In this document: positions 30,001 through 45,000 of the stretch, in pieces
How positions within the stretch are numbered: the stretch's first letter is position 1
How the letters are laid out: each line of letters starts with the position of its first letter
DNA from: Lichenostomus cassidix
Taxonomy: Eukaryota > Chordata > Aves > Passeriformes > Meliphagidae
Reading direction: 5' to 3'
Assembly (NCBI GenBank): GCA_008360975.2
Contig: CM039199.1
Span: forward strand, 3,426,530 to 3,490,529
Length of the DNA: 64,000 bases
Notes under the pieces: generated by a model
What the model was told of the DNA's origin: nothing
Seen by the model: only the letters and a program-made list of their open reading frames with translations
Databases searched by the model: none
Position numbers and translations under genes: made by a program

Positions 30001-33000
30001 CCCATTTCATTAGTCTGAGGGCTCTGGGGTGTAGCAGGAATTACTGAATTCAGCTCCCAAGCCAGGTGATGATATAGAAGATATTTTCATGGGCTTGATG
30101 GGCAGTGTGAGCTCTCTCTGGCTGTGCTTTCAGGCACCAGGAGTGTCTAGTGACTGACAGTGTCCTTGTGCCAGACAAGAACAGGGTGCAGGAAAGGCTC
30201 TCCTGGGGTCCCTTAGTCAGAGGATACCAGGGTAAATTTAGGATAAAAGTTGATGTCTAATTTTTAAACCAAGAAATAGTTGTGCTGTTGCTCAGGTGTC
30301 CTGGCATGGGCAGTTCTGCACAGCTGAACATGCCAGCCACATTCTCCTAGCAATCCACTTATCCCAGAAGGTGTGAGCACTTTCCACACTGAAATCTTTT
30401 GGACAGCTGCTAAATGACAATCTTGGCTCTACTGCTCATGTGTGCCTTGTTTCAGTGGTGGTGAGAAAGGAAAATTAGTTTTTATTATCAAAAATAGTTT
30501 TCTTAAGCCACAGCCATGGCTTTGTCTTATCCTCCCTTCCTGTTGGATTTGCAATATATATGAATCATGTCTATGTGCACATGCTGTGTGTGAGATACTG
30601 CATTACATCTTGGGGAATGAGGAAAAGTGATTTGGCAAATGTTCCTTAATTACCTGTGGCTTTCACTTTTTATATCTAAAGCCTTCAAATAACTTTCGTA
30701 TGTTTTAAGTAAATAATTGGTGTTTGATGCTTGTGCAGTGAGGATACATGTTAAGGATCTTGAAGCATAATTTCTTGTTTTTCCTTAAATTTGGAAAGAA
30801 TCCTGTTCTGTCCCTCTTCTCGCCTCCCCCTGAGGAGGCCATGGAGATGCTCCAAGGGCTGGAGCCCCTCTGCTCTGGAGCCAGGCTGGGAGAGTGGGGA
30901 TGTTCACCTCAGAGACACCTGAGACAGACCTCAGAGCACCTTCCAGTGCCTAAAGAGGAGAGCTAGAGAGGGACTTTGCACAAAGGCCTGGAGTGACAAG
31001 ACAAGGGGAAAGGGCTTCCCACCTCCAGAGGGTAGGGTTAGATGGGATATTGGGAAGAAATTCTTCCCTGTGTAGGTGGGGAGGCCCTAGCACAGGCTGC
31101 CCAGAGAAGCTGTGGCTGCCCCTGGATCCCAGGAAGTGTCTAAGGCCAGGTTGGATGGGGCTTGGAGCAGCCTGGGATAGTGGAAGCCCATGGCAAGGGT
31201 GGAACAGGATGGTCTTTAAGCTGTCCCATCCAGGCCAAACCATTCCATGACTGTATGGTATATACAGCATACACTGAACTGCCATTGCCCCCAAACAGCC
31301 TGCTGGGAATTTGCTGTGTGGATCAGATCCATTGTTGTGGGTCTTATTGTCCCATCTCTCTCATCATTTGTCCTTTTGAATAACCTTCAAGGCTGTTTCT
31401 AACCCAGACTTAGCTGCCAAACCAACATCAAACAGACTTGTAGCTCATGGGCTCAGAAATGCTCAAATGGATGAACCAAATGTAGCAGAGAAATAAAAAG
31501 CCCTGAAACTCAAGACTGCTCTGTTGGAGCCTTTGTCTCCATCCCACATCCAATGTGAGTGTTAAAATAAAATTGACTGGCCCTTGCTTCATGGGTTTGG
31601 ATGCTCTTTGTTTTCTTTTTGAAAAAGCTTTGACAGTAATTGGAAGAGACTTTTGCAGTGGTGCTCTGGATCTCCTGCCCTGTAGTAATAAATGACAGGT
31701 TGTTCTCTTGTAACTAATAGTCCTGTAAGGTGGAACTTCTGTGTTTTGGAGTGGGTTGGTTGGTTGGTTGACATTAAACATGTAATAAATTACAGATAGC
31801 TGAGGAATTTATTTAATAGTTTGATTTTTTAAAATAAAATTCAAAGAAAGCTAATTTTAAATTTCCCATATTCTTGGCCTCTGTTCTTTTACTTGGCTTT
31901 CCTGGTAATGTTTGTCACAAATGCAGCATGTGATTCATGCGATTGCAGCCTCAAAGGGCTTGGGAGGAGAGAATTTGTAGAAGTGCAATTATTTTTTGCC
32001 ATATCCCTGTGGCTGTAGAATAGTCTTAAAGCTGAGAATTACACACTGAGAGCTCTGCTGTTTTGTGCTGTGTGTTGGCACTGAGTCAGATGTGCTGGCA
32101 GGGCAGGCTCTGTGCCAGAAGGGAGACATCAATGCTCTGAAGTACCAGTGGCCTCTGTGGTGTGATACCACCTCTGTATTTTTGTCTCCTGGACTTCCAA
32201 GAGCAGTGGAATGTTGATAGCGCTAAAACTCCTAATGCATCTTCACTTCTAAAAATGTATTTGAGTATGGAAAGCTCACCTGGATGTTGACTGGGGAGAG
32301 CAACTTCTGACCCACCTGGGCTAAATACCTCCTTTCAATAGGAAAGCAGTGGTTGGATTGGCAGGGATTTAATCCATTACCATATTTAATGGTCAGGCCA
32401 GATGTCTTGTCTTTCCCTGAGCAGGGTAAAGATGGTTTGTATAACCCAGCAACCTCCACTCACACACTCCCTTTTAGTAGCTAACTAAGGTGGGTGAGCA
32501 CACCTGGGAATTACCAGCACACCTTGGTTACTGCAGTGAGCTTGTTGCCTCTTTCATAAAGAAATCACAACTATTTGCACTGAATGGCATTTTGTGTAAT
32601 CATTGTTGATAAGAGAGATATTAACAAAGCCACAGACAGTTTTAGAGTCAGCACTGCCCTTAGTTATTGTTTGTTCTCTGCTCCCACGTGGACTGATAAT
32701 GAGCATTTCTGCCTCATTTAGTCATATGCTTGATGGATATATGTGGGAGTATATATGTGTATCTACTGTCCCTGCTTCAATAGACTTCCCTTGTATTTAT
32801 TTTTAAATTTTTTTTACTATTTTTACTATTTTATGGTCTTTTTAAAACCTGACATTAAGGAGAAAATGTTTTGATTAGGCAACTGGGTGGCTTCTAGTGC
32901 ACAGGATGCACTGCAGCATTCAGCTGCCTTTAGGAAAAGCTCTAATCTGGCTGTCAGCTGCTTGGAACTATTCTCACACATTCTCATTTCAGAGACTGTG

Positions 33001-36000
33001 CATTAGGGGGGATGACAACCTTCTTTTCTGAACTGGACTGGAGTTTGGTAGCTGGGACTCTTGAGTGTTCTGATATTTCTGTCCATTTGTGAAGTGTTGA
33101 TAATACTTGGCTCTCTCGTAGGGCTGTCAGGAACACAGCAGGCTTGATTTGGCACTGAGAAAATGCAGAGAATCTTCTATGATATTCTTGGGGACAGTAT
33201 TGTTCTGCCAGCTTCCAAAACTGCCAAATGCTTGTAAGACATTCCAAAATAACCAGTGTTACTAGGGAGAGCAGGAGGGAGAGAGACAACTTGGTAGTGG
33301 TTGAGCTCCAGGTCTGTGCTGGATTTTGTGGGAGTACTCTCCAAACTTCAGATCTCTGCTGGTCTGTGATGTGATGGTAAAACATGCAGTTGGTCCCTGT
33401 ATCATGGATAAAAGACACATTGTGAACATGTTAAGGGTAAATGATGAACTGTGAGGAATTACAAGGGTTGAAAGTATTGATGTGAAATATTTGAGCTAGC
33501 TGGGGTGGCTTGGCTCTTCCTTAGGAGCTCTCTGTGTGGTCTTGTGTTTCAAAAGTCACAGTGAAACCTCTGCTTCACGGAGCAGAGCATAGGTAGATTT
33601 TGTGACTACTCTTCATTTCTGAGATCTTTTTTAAATACTAGTATTACTATTACTGTCTGGTGGTGCATCAGTGACATGTTTGCAGAAGTGGTTGGGGATG
33701 GGAAGATCCTCATTCCAGGAGATGGCTTGAAAAATCCTCTAAGCAGCCTCATTTTCTTTTTAGGCTACTTTCATTAAAAACATGGAGTGTTTGCATTCAC
33801 AAAAAGTGGGATATGTTGAGATGGGTAAGAAAGTGGCTTGCAGTATCTCTGACTAGCCCTCTAAGGCAGGTGTGGGGTGGTCAATGTTCAGTCCCATTTG
33901 CATGGATGTCACACCTCTAAAATGTTTGCCTTTGAGGTGCATTGTGTCCATGCATTTGAGAAGGTAAAACAAGGGAAATGAAATGCAAAGACAGAGCTGT
34001 TTCTCTGCCACCTCAAGGAAATGGTTCCTGAAGATCTGACTGACTTTAGGTCTTTCCTTCTGCAAAGTGCTCATACTCTCAGTCCCTCTTTATATTAGGT
34101 GATAAAGCAAAGCTTTTATTACCTTGTGAAGCTCCTGAAGGTCATGAAAGTGATTGCTCTTTGAGTGTTCAAGATCCTTTTTGCAAATCCTGCCAGGGAC
34201 TATTCTACAGGGAGCTATTCCATGCCCTTGCTGCCTGTGGTTTGATGTTTCTCAGCCCTGACAGATGAACTGTGGCTGAAAAGCCATTGCCAAGGTCTGT
34301 TGCTTTCCAAAGGGATGCAGCAGCTTTGTGCTCCTGGTTGCTAGATTGTTTTCTCTGGGTTCATTTGCTTGTTAAGCAATCTTCTGATGGCATCCAGGAT
34401 CCTTCTTCATGTGCTTGTGGATGCTGTGAGTGATGTGTGATGACCACCTTCTTAAGAAAACTTGGTGCTCCTCCTGGTTTGGCTCAAACTTGCTGAGGTG
34501 GGATGGGATCAGCAGCAGGAGTGAGAAGTGTTGTATCTTGTTGGGTTTGCCCTTGGACCAGGATTGATGAACTGGATTTTAGTTTTGGTTCTGCTCCTGA
34601 TGTTGCCTGGTGATGCCTCTGGTGTTTTTGGCTGAGTCCACTGACGTCAATCCCTCTCCCTGTAGTTTAACTTTTGCTGTTGAGCTGTTCAGTTTGCTGT
34701 GGAAAAATAGGCTGTACAAGGGATGTGTGCTAATAACAGCTCTAGGAACAGAGAAGTCATTGACTCTGGGATGAATATGATAACCTTAAACTACAGCATA
34801 GCATGGTACTGATGACCCTGTAGTCATTAGTGTCATATTTACTCTCTGACTGAGATGTTCTTAAGCCAAATTTTATTTCAACCAACAAGTAAATAGTTTT
34901 GTTGTTTCAAATGAGAAAAGTTGTTCATGCTTATTACTAAATTATCATTGACTTAAAAAACAATCAGGAAAAAGGATAATGTTGAGTAGAGCAATAGCAG
35001 TGTTTTAATTATGTGAAGCTCAAAAGATATTTTCACTTTGCTGGAATCTAATACACAGGCTGGAGGCGTGAAAGCTCTGAGTGTGACAGAATTACTAAAG
35101 AGTAATAGCACCAGCCAGGATCCTTAGATTACTGGGTGTTCTGACTCCCTCATTTATGTCATACAGAAGGGAATGCTCTGTGGTTTGGGTTTTGGTTTTT
35201 TCCCTGTTCTTTTAAAATACTTTTCAAGCTTAGTGCTTACTGAAGACAAGGCACCATTCAGGGACTGTTCTCAGTGCACCATATAAGTCTCAGGTCTCCA
35301 GAGCTCCCATTCCTTTGGATGGCTTTGATTTCCTTCCAGTTCTTTTCCTCATTAACTTGCAGTGCTCCTACCCACTCCTGACTGGAGCAATTCCTGAGCA
35401 GGCCGTTGTCACTGGTACTCTGAAGAAAACTTCTAGTCCTGAGATGTCTCAGGATATGTTAACATGACCCTTTTCTCTGTTTTGCACCCACTTGCAGTGT
35501 GAATGTGGTTGTAATTGTCAGAGAAGAGCTGGTGCCTGGAGGTTTGTGACCCTTCCTGGGCGTTTCAGAATTAATTACAGTCTTTCATCTACTCTGAGGG
35601 TCACATTCTCTTTGTAATTGCACTGAAGTGACTTTCCACTACATTTAGTACATGCATGCAGACATGCCATCATTTGTTCTGTAAGACACAGCCTCCCCAA
35701 AATTACAAGGAGTAAGCCTGCCTGCCTTGAAGATGGCATTAGGGTGTTCTCTCTCATTAAATGAGCACAAATCTTCTGATGTGGTCTCGTTGGTTCCCTG
35801 TTGCATTTTCACCTTCCAGTAAAGAACAGAATTTCTGTGTGTAATGCAAGCTCTCTCTTGTTGGACAGTTCTCTTCACTAGCCATACTGGTGCAAACTGG
35901 AGTTAAGCTTGCAAGGATGTGTGACATTATCTGTTGTAACACAGCTCCGAGTTCTGGTATTCTCCAGGGAGCAACCTGTGTTCAATATCCCATCTGCCCC

Positions 36001-39000
36001 AGAAGCTTCTGCTGTGTTGTATGGGAAACACAGACCTCCTTGAGCTTGTGAGGTGTTCAGTTTGACTGCCTACAACTCTGGCTGGTTGTTCTGCTCTCAG
36101 GAGATCCAGGGATTTCTTCTCTTTGCTCACTTTGAATGACTCAGTAAATAGTTCCCTAGAAATGCTCCAATAGACATGTGGGTCAGTTTTTAGCCTCCTG
36201 CTGCATGTTTTTCAGGTTGCTTCTCTTGGACCCAAGGGGTACCTGGAGGCCAGTTTAGGTATCACCAGGCTGCTTTTATCCTTGAGGTCTCAGACTTTTG
36301 ATCTCAGTGATGTCTTTGATAAGGAGCTTTACAAACTTTGCTCATTTGTTTTCTGTGATATGTGGTTAAAGAACAGCAGCCTGATATGTGGTTAAAGAAC
36401 AGCAGCAGTTGCTTTCTTTGGATGAGATTAGCTCTTGTAATGCCTTATGATTTTTGATATTTGTAACTGCATTCAATTTTAGTCTGTGTGATGGCAGCTA
36501 GAAATAACATTTTTTCTTTATATATGAGTAGAATTTGCTCACTAACTCCATGCTGCTACAAAAAATTCCCCTTTAAATCCTCTAAGCTATTTGCACTAAT
36601 CCTCATTACTGTATTTTGTACATTTCTATATTTTGCCTAATGCTGCATTTTTCTCTTGTACCTAAGAAAGCCTTAAAATAGGAATTCTGGAATAGAAAAG
36701 GACGTGTAAGAAGATTGCAGATTACTGTTGGTTTTCTAGTGGTCACTCTTTTCATTGCTGTGTTAATGTAGAGGCTTAATGAGCAAGTTTGACTCCAGGG
36801 CAAGGCCAAGTGCTGCTCTGAACAGCAGTTCCTATCTAGGATTCCTTTGAAATTAAGTATTTGCTATCCTGCCATCTTTTATTTTTTTATTATTTGTGCC
36901 TATTGAATTTGTCAGGGCACAGTAAAGGGTGCAGTCACTCAAAGCTGCTGCCTGAAAACTTGGGGAGATCGGTAGTGATGCCCTCAGAGCAGCTGCTAAA
37001 GCATGTTTTGGATATTTGTGCCTAAATCTAGAGCTGCCATGATCCCTCTGCTCCCCTTTGACTTTCTGTTTTGTATGTGTGCATTGAACCAAAACCCCCT
37101 ACCCTACTGAGGGGTGACTCCAGAATGTTTTCTAACAGGGCCTGTCACTGAAGGAGGACAGGTTTAGGTTGGATATTAGGTGGAAATTCTTCCCTGTGAG
37201 GGTGGGGAGGCTCTGGCACAGGGTGCCCAGAGAAGCTGTGGCTGCGCCTTCCTGGAAGTGTTCAAGGCCAGGTTGGACAGGGCTTGGAGCAGCCTGGGAT
37301 AGTAGAAGGTGTTCCTGTCCCTGTTCTGGTCCTTGGCAGGGGGTTGGAATGAGATGATCTCTAGGGTCTGTTTCAGCCCAAACCAATCTGTGACACACAT
37401 GTTGGTGAGAATATGCAGCCTTTGTAACCTGGCCTCCCCTGGATGGTGTGTGTAGCTGCTTCCTTTAGCAGGGTATTTACATAGCTAACAGCTTCCCTGG
37501 ACAGTTTCATGTTCTTCTCTCCCATTTCTCTTTCAGGCCATGGCCTGTTTGCTTCTCCACAAGGTTCTGCTACTTCATGAACTGAAGCTCTTCATTACAG
37601 AGGAGGAGTGGGAGGAACTGATCAGCAGAAGCATCAGCCAAGTGACAGAGGTAACAAGCTCCAAGACATTTAATGCACACATGACACCTAATGGGTACTG
37701 CTTTCATTAGTCTGGCTCATTTCAGAGCTGCAGTCTGGGTCTGTGCTCAGTGCTCCTAGAGACCTTGTGCCTGCTGCCACCAGCTCTGAGCAGTGCCCAC
37801 CAGGCTGGCAGAATTCTTGTAACACCACTGTGATGTGCCTGCTGCAGCTCAGTGAGGCTGTGTATAGATCCAAGAGACAGAGCTCCAATTTTGGGGAATA
37901 CACTCATACAGATCAATTTAAGGTGGTTTAAACAAAAGAAAAAACCAAACAGCAAAAAAACCACCACCAACAACAAAACAGTATAGTAAATATTAGTTGC
38001 AGGACACATTATGGAAGTTCTGAATGGGATTGAACTTCAGGGCCACAAAGGCAGAGCTGAGGTGCAATGGCCTTTTGGCTCCTGGTGTGTTGCAGGCCTT
38101 CTGGACTAGACTCCCTTGCTAATATTATATATCAGGGAAACCTTAAAATACATTGGAAAACAATTTGTACAGAAGAAGCAGTGAAAAAAATTGCAGGGCC
38201 TCTGAGTCAGTGGCAAGTGAAAATTGTACCTGAGGACAGTTTTTGGGTGCAGCTGTTATGTGGGAGATGATCTGTGGGACAGGAGGTGTAAGAAACACAT
38301 GCCATTGACTTGTATTCTTGTGGATTGACGGGGGGGGAACCAAGCAGCCAAATTAATGTTGTGATGTGGTGACTAAACTTGATGACATGGGAGATTCCAG
38401 TCTTGGAGTTCCTACCTAACTGCAATAATGACCTCTTTCTCTAAGGGTAGCTTTCATTCTTTACTTCTTCAGATGCAGGTTACATGGTAATTTAGGCTAT
38501 TCTCTAATTTGCTGTGCTGAAACGGAACAATTAGATCTGTTTCTTTCTGTCAAGGAGGGACAAAATCTAAGCAAGTTTAAAACAAGGAATTTAAAGATGC
38601 TGTTTATAATTCTAGAGAAAGCAGGTAATCCTCGGTTTCATTAAACACTTTTTATTTAAAGATTACTTCAGGAATCCAATGGGTGGAGTTAAGTATGATT
38701 TTGTTTCTCAGCTACATAAAACATGCCACTCCTCCCAACCTGGTCATCTCCAGGTTTCTCTCTAGCAGCTGAATGCATGCAGTACTCAGTGATTAACTGG
38801 TAAATCACAAACATTTACAATGCCTTTATGTTGTTCTTGTCAGGGAGGGTTTAGCATCTTGCAACCCATCCAAGATTCTAATGAGCTTTCCTGCCAGAGT
38901 TTCCTCAGTGCGTCTCATTTCTGTGGTCATGCATGTTTAAAGAAAAATTCCTGGGAAACACTGTCAGTTTGTTTGGGTTGTCCAAGGTTTACCCTGTGGG

Positions 39001-42000
39001 CAGGAGGCCTCCCATACTGTTTAATGGCAGTGGCATATAGGTGCTGGTTCTCTTTTTGGCCCAAAAAAGCCCTGAGATACCATTTTTACAGACTGCTGGT
39101 GGTCTTCATACATGTATGGGTTTTGCAGCTTCCTCCTGCTCCTGCCATGTACTTAACCCAGCTGGTGTGGTGCTGGGACAGCTGCATGTTAAATGTTGCT
39201 GTAGTGAGAAGGGGTCAAGGGCTTTTTATTCCACATAACAGTTTTGGTTCATAGCCAAAGGCTGGCACTTGTGCTGCAAGACTTTCTAAAGCTGCAAAAG
39301 GAATTCTGTGTCTTTTTGGTGGTGCAGAAATGTTCACTTCTCTAAGTAAGAGCTGTAAAAACATGTAGTGGCTCTGTGGTGTAGTAGAACAATATTCATA
39401 GTGTGACTGATCTCTTTTGAAGATGGTAAAAAATCTCTTGTAGCAGAAGTCAGAGGCTGGAACTGAGCACATTTAGAATCTGTAGAAAGTATGTATATGT
39501 CAAAGAGAGTATTCCACCATTAAAGTAACTTGCTGAAGAGTTTATTAGCTCTGAATCTCCAGGTTGTAGTGTGCTTGGCTGAGAGAGAAACTGCAGTTTG
39601 GGTAGAAGTTTCAGGCCTGATGTTGAAATTATGGGGGGAGTTTGTTTGGGAAGAGCTTGGACTAAACAAGAGCCCTTTCTGTTGCTGCTGTCCTCACATG
39701 CTCCTGCTTACTTGGAGGATTGGGAGGACATTTGCACAACTCTGTGTTGCTCCTGCAGCTCAGTCTCATCCCTTTTCTTCTGAGACTTGTTTCCATGGGC
39801 CATTCCAGGTCAGCTGTGATTTCAGAGGTGTGTATGTGAGTGGGTAAGATGTTGGCATGTGGGTGCTTCCCTGTGAGAACCTGGACTGAGAGCTGTGGGA
39901 TGCTGTGGAAAATACTGCCCTGCCTCTGCTTGAAATGTCTGTACTTGTTGTCATTGGCCATTCCTGCCACTATCCCTCACAAATAGCTGTTTAAAGAGGA
40001 ACCAGTTATAATCTAGAATTTTATACCTTTCTTTGACCCACGGCGAGGTTTGCAGCTCTCACTGATGTGCACTTGTAATTCAAGCAGAGCTGTTGCTCAC
40101 AATGAGAAGGTCACCTGAAGGCTTTGCTATGCTCTGTGTCCTGGGTCACATTTGCAGCTCACAGGCTGTAGCTCTCCAGCTGCAGGGTTGCCATGGCAGG
40201 CTTAAGGCTGTCAGTACAAGATATTATCTCCTGGTGTGTGCCTGCTTATCCTGTCTTGCCTCAGGGATTGCACTGCACACCTGCTGAGATCCCTTGGTGA
40301 GGAGCATCAAGGGATGGCTTAGGCAGCGATATGAGCTGGAACTGGGGAAGAACCAATGTGAGACAAGTGCAGTCTTGGATATCATTGAATTATGCAGGCA
40401 AGGCTAAGAGGCAGATGAGGGAAAATCAACGGCCAGGAACGTTAAGTGAAGAGACAGGGTCCCAAAATAGCAGCTCTGGCTGCTGCAAGGCAATGGCTCT
40501 TGTGCTTACATAAACTAACTTGACCTTATTTGTTCCCAAATGGTTTAAGCTTGCTTATAAAACATACATCACAGCCATGAGGGATCCATGTTTGCCCTCT
40601 CTTTACTGCCAGTGAGGCAGGTCTTGATATTCCATTGGGTACTTTCGAGTTGACTCGTGTGTGTGAGAGCCCTGCTTGCTGTTGATGCTCTTGGCTTATG
40701 CTGCTGGGTCACCTCGGCAGAAAGTCTCATCCACAGCCCTGCACTGCAAACGTGAGGAAGCAGAAAAATAGCTCTGGCACACTTTTGGCCTCCCAAGTCC
40801 TAAATAGTTTCTTTATACAAAGCAGAACCTTAGCTACAGTTGTTCAAGTCTGTTCTAACAATGGGGCTCTGGATGGCTCAGTTGTGTTCATGGTATGAAG
40901 AAAGAGTTGCTTCATGTTGTAAGTGACAGAGCTCACCTGGGATGCTGGAACATTTGACAGAAACATCTTCCTCTTGGAAGGCTTTGATCTTTGTCAGTAG
41001 GCCTCAAAGTGCTTTACAAAGGAAATTCAAACCAGAGAGTTGTTGATGTAATGGAGAAAATATTTTGCAGAAACCCAAGACATAAATGGATTTGGTTTGC
41101 TAAAGTCATTCACCCCGTTTTACAGATGACACTGCTTGGCTGGGAGCTGAGCCAAGAACCAAACTCAGGCCTCCTGAGACATCTCAGAGACCCTTTTTGT
41201 GCATGGACAATCTGTCTTCAGCACAGCTCTGTGTGTTGGGCAGTCATCTCTGTCCCACAGTCATCTCTGCTGGCTGTTGTGAGTTCAAGCTGCCCCAAGT
41301 CCCACAGTGAGGTAGCTGCAGAGCCTGAGAGGTCCAATTCCCCCATTCCATGCAGGAAGCTCTCACCCAGTTTTGGTGAGGCATTTCTGGGTTTGCTGCT
41401 AGGGCTCACACACTCTTTCTGACTCTATCCAGTACCTCTCAATTTCATCTTTCAGCTCTCCTGTTTGTCACTGTAGGCACGTTTTGGTGTTTGCTTCCCT
41501 TGTTAGATATATTTGTGCATTCTTTTTGATATGTTATGAAATGGCTGTCTTGGCTTTGGAAAGAACTTGAACCTGTGCCAATTTTTTAGTAACTCACTGA
41601 CAGATTTGGGGCAGGAAGTTCCAGGTTCTGAATACATAATTTCATTACCTTTTTTTGTCATCCCTTCCCTAGGGACCAGCTTGCCCTCCTGAACTGAGGT
41701 GTTCTGTGTAACACCCAAATTATGCTGAAGCTCCCAGTTAAGATGTGAAGGTCAAAGGGAGTGGGAATAGTCCAGAAAGTACATATTTCAATGGCTGTAA
41801 ACTTCAAAACAGAACAGCCCTCATTAAACTGTTGTTAAAACTACTTTCTCTGGCTTGAACACAATGGTTTCCTGAGGTTTTCCTTTGTCTTTCTTCTGCA
41901 GTTAAGTACATCATAAGAAGAGATAAACTTTACTCCTGTTTTTCCCTTTGTTTTGTCAGGGTCATAAGGGATGGGCAGAGCAGACAGTGTTCTGGTTGGC

Positions 42001-45000
42001 TATTAGAAACCCAAATAGGATCAAGGCATCCTGTGCTGTAAAAGTGCTGATAGAATTTGATACACCTCAGTTCAGTGCAAGACCAAAGCTCTCCCAGTCA
42101 CCAGTTCTGGGACTGTCAGATAATTGCTCATAGTCCCAATGAGATGCATTTGATGCCTCCATACACTTAGGTGGTTGCTTTGGCTTGGACTGGGCAGGCA
42201 TGAATGTAGGCAGATGGGGAATTACATGGGCTGGGAAGGGATGGCATAGATAACCCAAGACCTGTTTTCCATATCATGTGAAAGTTACTTTGTGCTCCCT
42301 GAAGACTTCTGTTGTATGGCATTCCAGGGTTTTGTTACTGTTGTGGAGTTTGGTGAGGGTTTTAAAATAACTATGTGGAGCTACTGAGAATGTGTGGAGG
42401 AGAGAGAGATGGACTATCTGGCCTTCCTCTGTAGACATGCCCTTAATTTCTGAAGGGCATCACATTTGATTATTGATGTCTTAATTTGTACAGAGATAAA
42501 TTATTAAAGTGACTTCATCAAATCTCTAAAAAAGCCATTCTTCATTTTTTTTTTACCTTGAAGATTGCCTGAACTTTTATCTGTCCATCTTTATAAATTC
42601 TTAATTCATTGCCCTTTCTCAACCTCTTAGCTTGTAAAATGAGGCCAGTAGTGATTTAACTGATATCTTCTACGTGCTTTCAGAATACTGGATGTCTCTG
42701 TGGAGTCTTCCTTCTCCTCTGTTCCCTCAGCTGTTCTGTGTGGTTTTTCTCTGCTGCATTTTCATATGGCCTTTGGGAAAAAAAAATCAGATCTTTAAAC
42801 TTGGGAAAGCATTGACATTTTCTGTGAGAATGGCTTCTGGATTTTTTTGTCTTCTCCCCCTAATAACAACCAAAATAAACATCACCAAAAATATCCTTTA
42901 TTTACACCCTTCAGCATGTGGGTCTGCTTAGTCCCCTGCCTTCCCTTTCTCTTAGTCAGGGGCAAGCAGAGACTTGGTGTTTCCCTCATTTTGGGAGCAT
43001 TTCTTGATGACTTGTTTGTGTTAGAGATGCAAGGAAGTAAGTTTTGAACATTTATACTTCCAGTCTTCAGAAACTTAGTGAGAGAGAATGGATGGAGGAG
43101 AGACTGTCAGTGCTTCTTTTCTGCCTTTTAAGTGCTCTCAGCAGGTCAGGTGGGTGATGTGAGAAGCTCTCCTGTGTACCTGGTGGAGTTGGAAATGGAT
43201 GTGGCTCTGTGGATAGATGGAAACTGGAGTGAAGAGACATAACTCCTCTTCCCTCCTCCCTTTGTCTTCCTTGATTTAGCCCTAAGTTCTGTCTTGGGTT
43301 CTGTTGCATGGTGTATATTATCATGAAAGGAAGTATTTGGGACCAGCTTGCCTGGGATTTTGGAAGCTCAGAGCTGATTCCTGGTTGGTGTGGCTCTGTC
43401 ATGTTACTTGGCCTCTTGTGAGACAGAGGGAATGATGCTGGCTTACCTCCTTCCTCTCAGGAGAAGCACAAGCAGAATTACAGCAAGACAAGGGTGCTTA
43501 CATGGGATAATAATAAGAGCTGTGATCATACAGAATACTCAGTCCTTCAGTTGGTTGTCAGGTTGTCCTTAACCTCTCAAAAAGCACAGGAAGGCTCTGC
43601 CCTTTCCAAGCCTCTCCTGTATGGTGACATGGGAAATCTTGTGCTTTGGCTCACGTACTGGACATAGCTTGTAGGACCCCAAATGCACTTTGCTGGGCCC
43701 CTCTGGGTGTGATTCCACCACAGGGACCAGAGCCACACCACAGCAAAATCCCAGGCTGTGCTACTCTCTGGCATCCTGCATGCAGCAGGATGAGGCATGA
43801 GGGATAAGGCACAGCTTGGATCTCAGCATTCGGGGCTCAGACCTCTGGCACTTCCTCATTGTGGCTGGGGACATTCTGTGGGGTGGAACCTTTGCTGAGC
43901 TCTTGCTGGAGAAGAGGCTTTGCCTGCAGAACCCTGGGCTGTCCAGTGGTGTAAGGTGTGTATCTGCAGAAGGACTTGGCGCTGTGTCCAGCCATGAATC
44001 TGCATATTCATCCATCAGCGTCTGGTGTGCTGTGTGGGAGGAGGGGAGGGATGGAGGTAGCACAGCATGCAGAAAGAATGCAGGTTGGCCAGGTTTCTCC
44101 AGCTCTCAGTGATGGATCTGTCAGACTGATACCATGGAGGGGAAGGGCTGTTTGTTTTAAACAATGGGCTAGGCTGAAGGACATGCTGGGAATGCATAAA
44201 TACTAAATGGTATTCAGACTTACAGCTGGGAACTGAGCTTGTCTCTGGTGGCAAAGCACTCTGTGGCACTCGAATTGCTGCTGTGTCTTGTGAGTCTCGG
44301 CTGAGCATGTCCCCCAGTGGTCCCTGTGAAAGGGGCAGAGGTGCAGGCAGGTGTGGATGTGGAGACTTCCAGAAACACTGCCTGGCTCCATGGAACAGCA
44401 TATTGCCATCTCCCCTGCAGGGGAAGTTGGGCACTGGCTGGGACACTGGCTTTGGCTCTAGGTGCACATACACCACTTTTGCTGTGTGACAGGTTTAGGG
44501 GAGTTTTGGACTTAAAACTGAGCTGTGTGGTTGTAACTCCCCGGCAGCCCTCTGTCCTACCCGTGTGACTGAATTACTGCAGATTACTTCCTGTGCTCTG
44601 ACTAACTTATTTCACACTTTATGAAGATGGAGGAATGCTGTGAAGTGCAATGTGACATGGAACGAAGGCTGTGTCCTGCAGTAGTTTGGATATATTCATG
44701 TGTAATACAGGAATGAGGGATATAACAAAAACCACTGATTGTAAAGATGCTGGCAGCGTGCAGTTCTTGTAGAAATCTGAGAAGCAGAGAACTTTGGATC
44801 CAGGAGTGCCCTCCTCCAGAAACAGCCATAGGCTTTTGGAAGCAGCGTGTCTGACATAGAAAGACAAAACCATCTCTGCCAGCTGAATCTATGCAGGATG
44901 AGGCAGGAGCTGTATTGCTGTATTGGCTTGAGATGAGATGGGAGTTCCAGCTGTGAAAACTGCCTCCATAGTTTTTCCTTTTGGAAAATGACCTGCCCAG

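Larger units (their letters stand above)
17957..37536 (+). other. MYBBP1A: MYBBP1A intron 21 (19.6 kb)
   Basis: The largest intron. It holds two plus-strand CR1 copies, a perfect 17-bp inverted repeat, two short tandem duplications, a long T-rich run at 21048-21106 and an exon-like cassette at 22785-22961. Most of the rest is unannotatable unique sequence. No open reading frame here has recognisable protein similarity. Confidence 0.9.

Noticed and set aside
32984..33418. 144-codon minus-strand open frame in intron 21
   Set aside because: No recognisable domain, no splice or promoter context; similar-length chance frames occur elsewhere in these introns (for example 38820-39254, 40991-41422).
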